The notes under the pieces were generated by a model, which did not search any database, was not told the DNA's origin, and saw only the letters and a list, made by a program, of their open reading frames with translations. A DNA stretch of 6,342 nt, from contig JAUMMZ010000051.1 of the NCBI GenBank assembly GCA_031296755.1, positions 1-6,342 on the forward strand, read 5' to 3'. The DNA is from Collinsella sp. (lineage in GTDB: Bacteria > Actinomycetota > Coriobacteriia > Coriobacteriales > Coriobacteriaceae). How positions within the stretch are numbered: position 1 is the first letter of the stretch; the number at the start of each line of letters is the position of its first letter. The position numbers and the translations under genes were made by a program. Positions 5,997 to 6,342 of the stretch are shown piece by piece.

Positions 5997-6342
5997 TTAG
6001 TAGTCGAACTGGTGATAGTAACGACGGTAGTTGAGGTTGTGCTTGGTGACCGTCTCGTAGTAAGCGGCAAGGCGATCGGTGATCAGCGAGGAGAGGATCC
6101 ACGGAGACACGATGACGCGGAACTCGTCGTCAAGGCCGGGGATCGCGAACTCGGCGGTGTCGATGATGTTGATGTCGGTGTCGCCGGTCACGCCGCGGTT
6201 GAGGAAGGCGCGGACGCGCTCGTCGAGCTTGCGGTTCTCGTCCTCGCCCATGAACAGGAAGACCGGGACGCCGGGCTCCACGAGCTCGAGGGTGCCGTGG
6301 AAGAAGTCGGCCGAGGTGATGTAGCGGGTGCGCTTCCACTGC
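5997..6342 (-). CDS. SIS-domain sugar-amine-6-phosphate deglycase, FrlB/FraB/GfrF-like, C-terminal part (cut by right window edge)
   Basis: The last 114 residues of a SIS (sugar isomerase) family protein are present; the start lies outside the window. FrlB-type deglycases split 6-phosphorylated Amadori compounds (for example fructoselysine 6-phosphate) into glucose 6-phosphate and free amino acid. The visible part matches the C-terminus of E. coli FrlB as I recall it: FFHGTLELVEPGVPVFLFMG aligns with FrlB's FRHGPLEIVEPGVPFLFLLG, GEDENR with GNDESR, and the end NYRRYYHQFDY with DRRYYGGLVEY. The histidine of FFHG, 15 residues into the visible part, aligns with the catalytic H230 of FraB. The partner glutamate (FraB E214) would sit just outside the window. 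Such genes often neighbour a mannose-family PTS in fructoselysine/glucoselysine loci. The family is well supported; the exact glycated substrate (fructoselysine, glucoselysine, fructose-asparagine or other) is open. Confidence 0.8.
   Translation of the reverse strand, partial: QWKRTRYITSADFFHGTLELVEPGVPVFLFMGEDENRKLDERVRAFLNRGVTGDTDINIIDTAEFAIPGLDDEFRVIVSPWILSSLITDRLAAYYETVTKHNLNYRRYYHQFDY

Noticed and set aside
1..6342. CRISPR arrays, tRNA or rRNA genes, insertion sequences, attachment sites
   Set aside because: No tandem repeat-spacer pattern, cloverleaf, transposase or terminal inverted repeats were seen; the window is almost fully occupied by metabolic genes on one strand.

Overview
The window is GC-rich and densely coded, and every supported gene lies on the minus strand, so transcription runs from high to low coordinates. 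The gene content suggests a high-GC gut anaerobe of the Coriobacteriia, with Collinsella as my first guess. It combines a mannose-family PTS with separate EIIA, EIIB, EIIC and EIID genes, a short-form HisG that depends on HisZ, and G-rich ribosome binding sites. The taxonomic call is an inference; no marker gene is present.

Region 1 (about 6342 down to 3372, probably continuing to 2452) looks like a sugar-amine utilisation locus. It opens with the C-terminal third of a SIS-domain protein of the FrlB/FraB/GfrF deglycase type, cut by the window edge. A complete mannose-family PTS transporter follows in the order EIIA, EIIB, EIIC, EIID, tightly spaced: gaps of 17 and 8 nt, then an 11-nt overlap. 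After a 74-89 bp gap with a strong hairpin comes a TIM-barrel isomerase/epimerase resembling FrlC, the fructoselysine 3-epimerase. The simplest reading is uptake and phosphorylation of an Amadori or related glycated amine (fructoselysine or glucoselysine type), then cleavage of the 6-phosphate by the deglycase to a hexose phosphate and free amine. The epimerase would feed in an isomeric substrate.

Region 2 (2282 down to 1) is the start of a histidine biosynthesis operon: one long gene encoding a fused HisZ-HisG, then the first 153 codons of hisD running off the left edge. HisZ-HisG makes phosphoribosyl-ATP, the first step of the pathway; HisD catalyses the last two oxidations.

The regions are separated by about 170 bp (2283-2451) that holds a weak hairpin after the epimerase stop, a possible extended -10 promoter and a perfect 11-bp inverted repeat. 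Three other gaps between same-strand genes (SIS/EIIA, EIID/epimerase, HisZG/HisD) also contain hairpins with U-runs downstream on the transcribed strand. These look like terminators or attenuators that could set unequal expression within each operon. No gene-free stretch exceeds 300 bases. I saw no tRNA, rRNA, CRISPR, insertion sequence or regulator gene. I found no wholly new system. The points most worth checking are the pairing of a PTS with an FrlC-like epimerase and the HisZ-HisG fusion.
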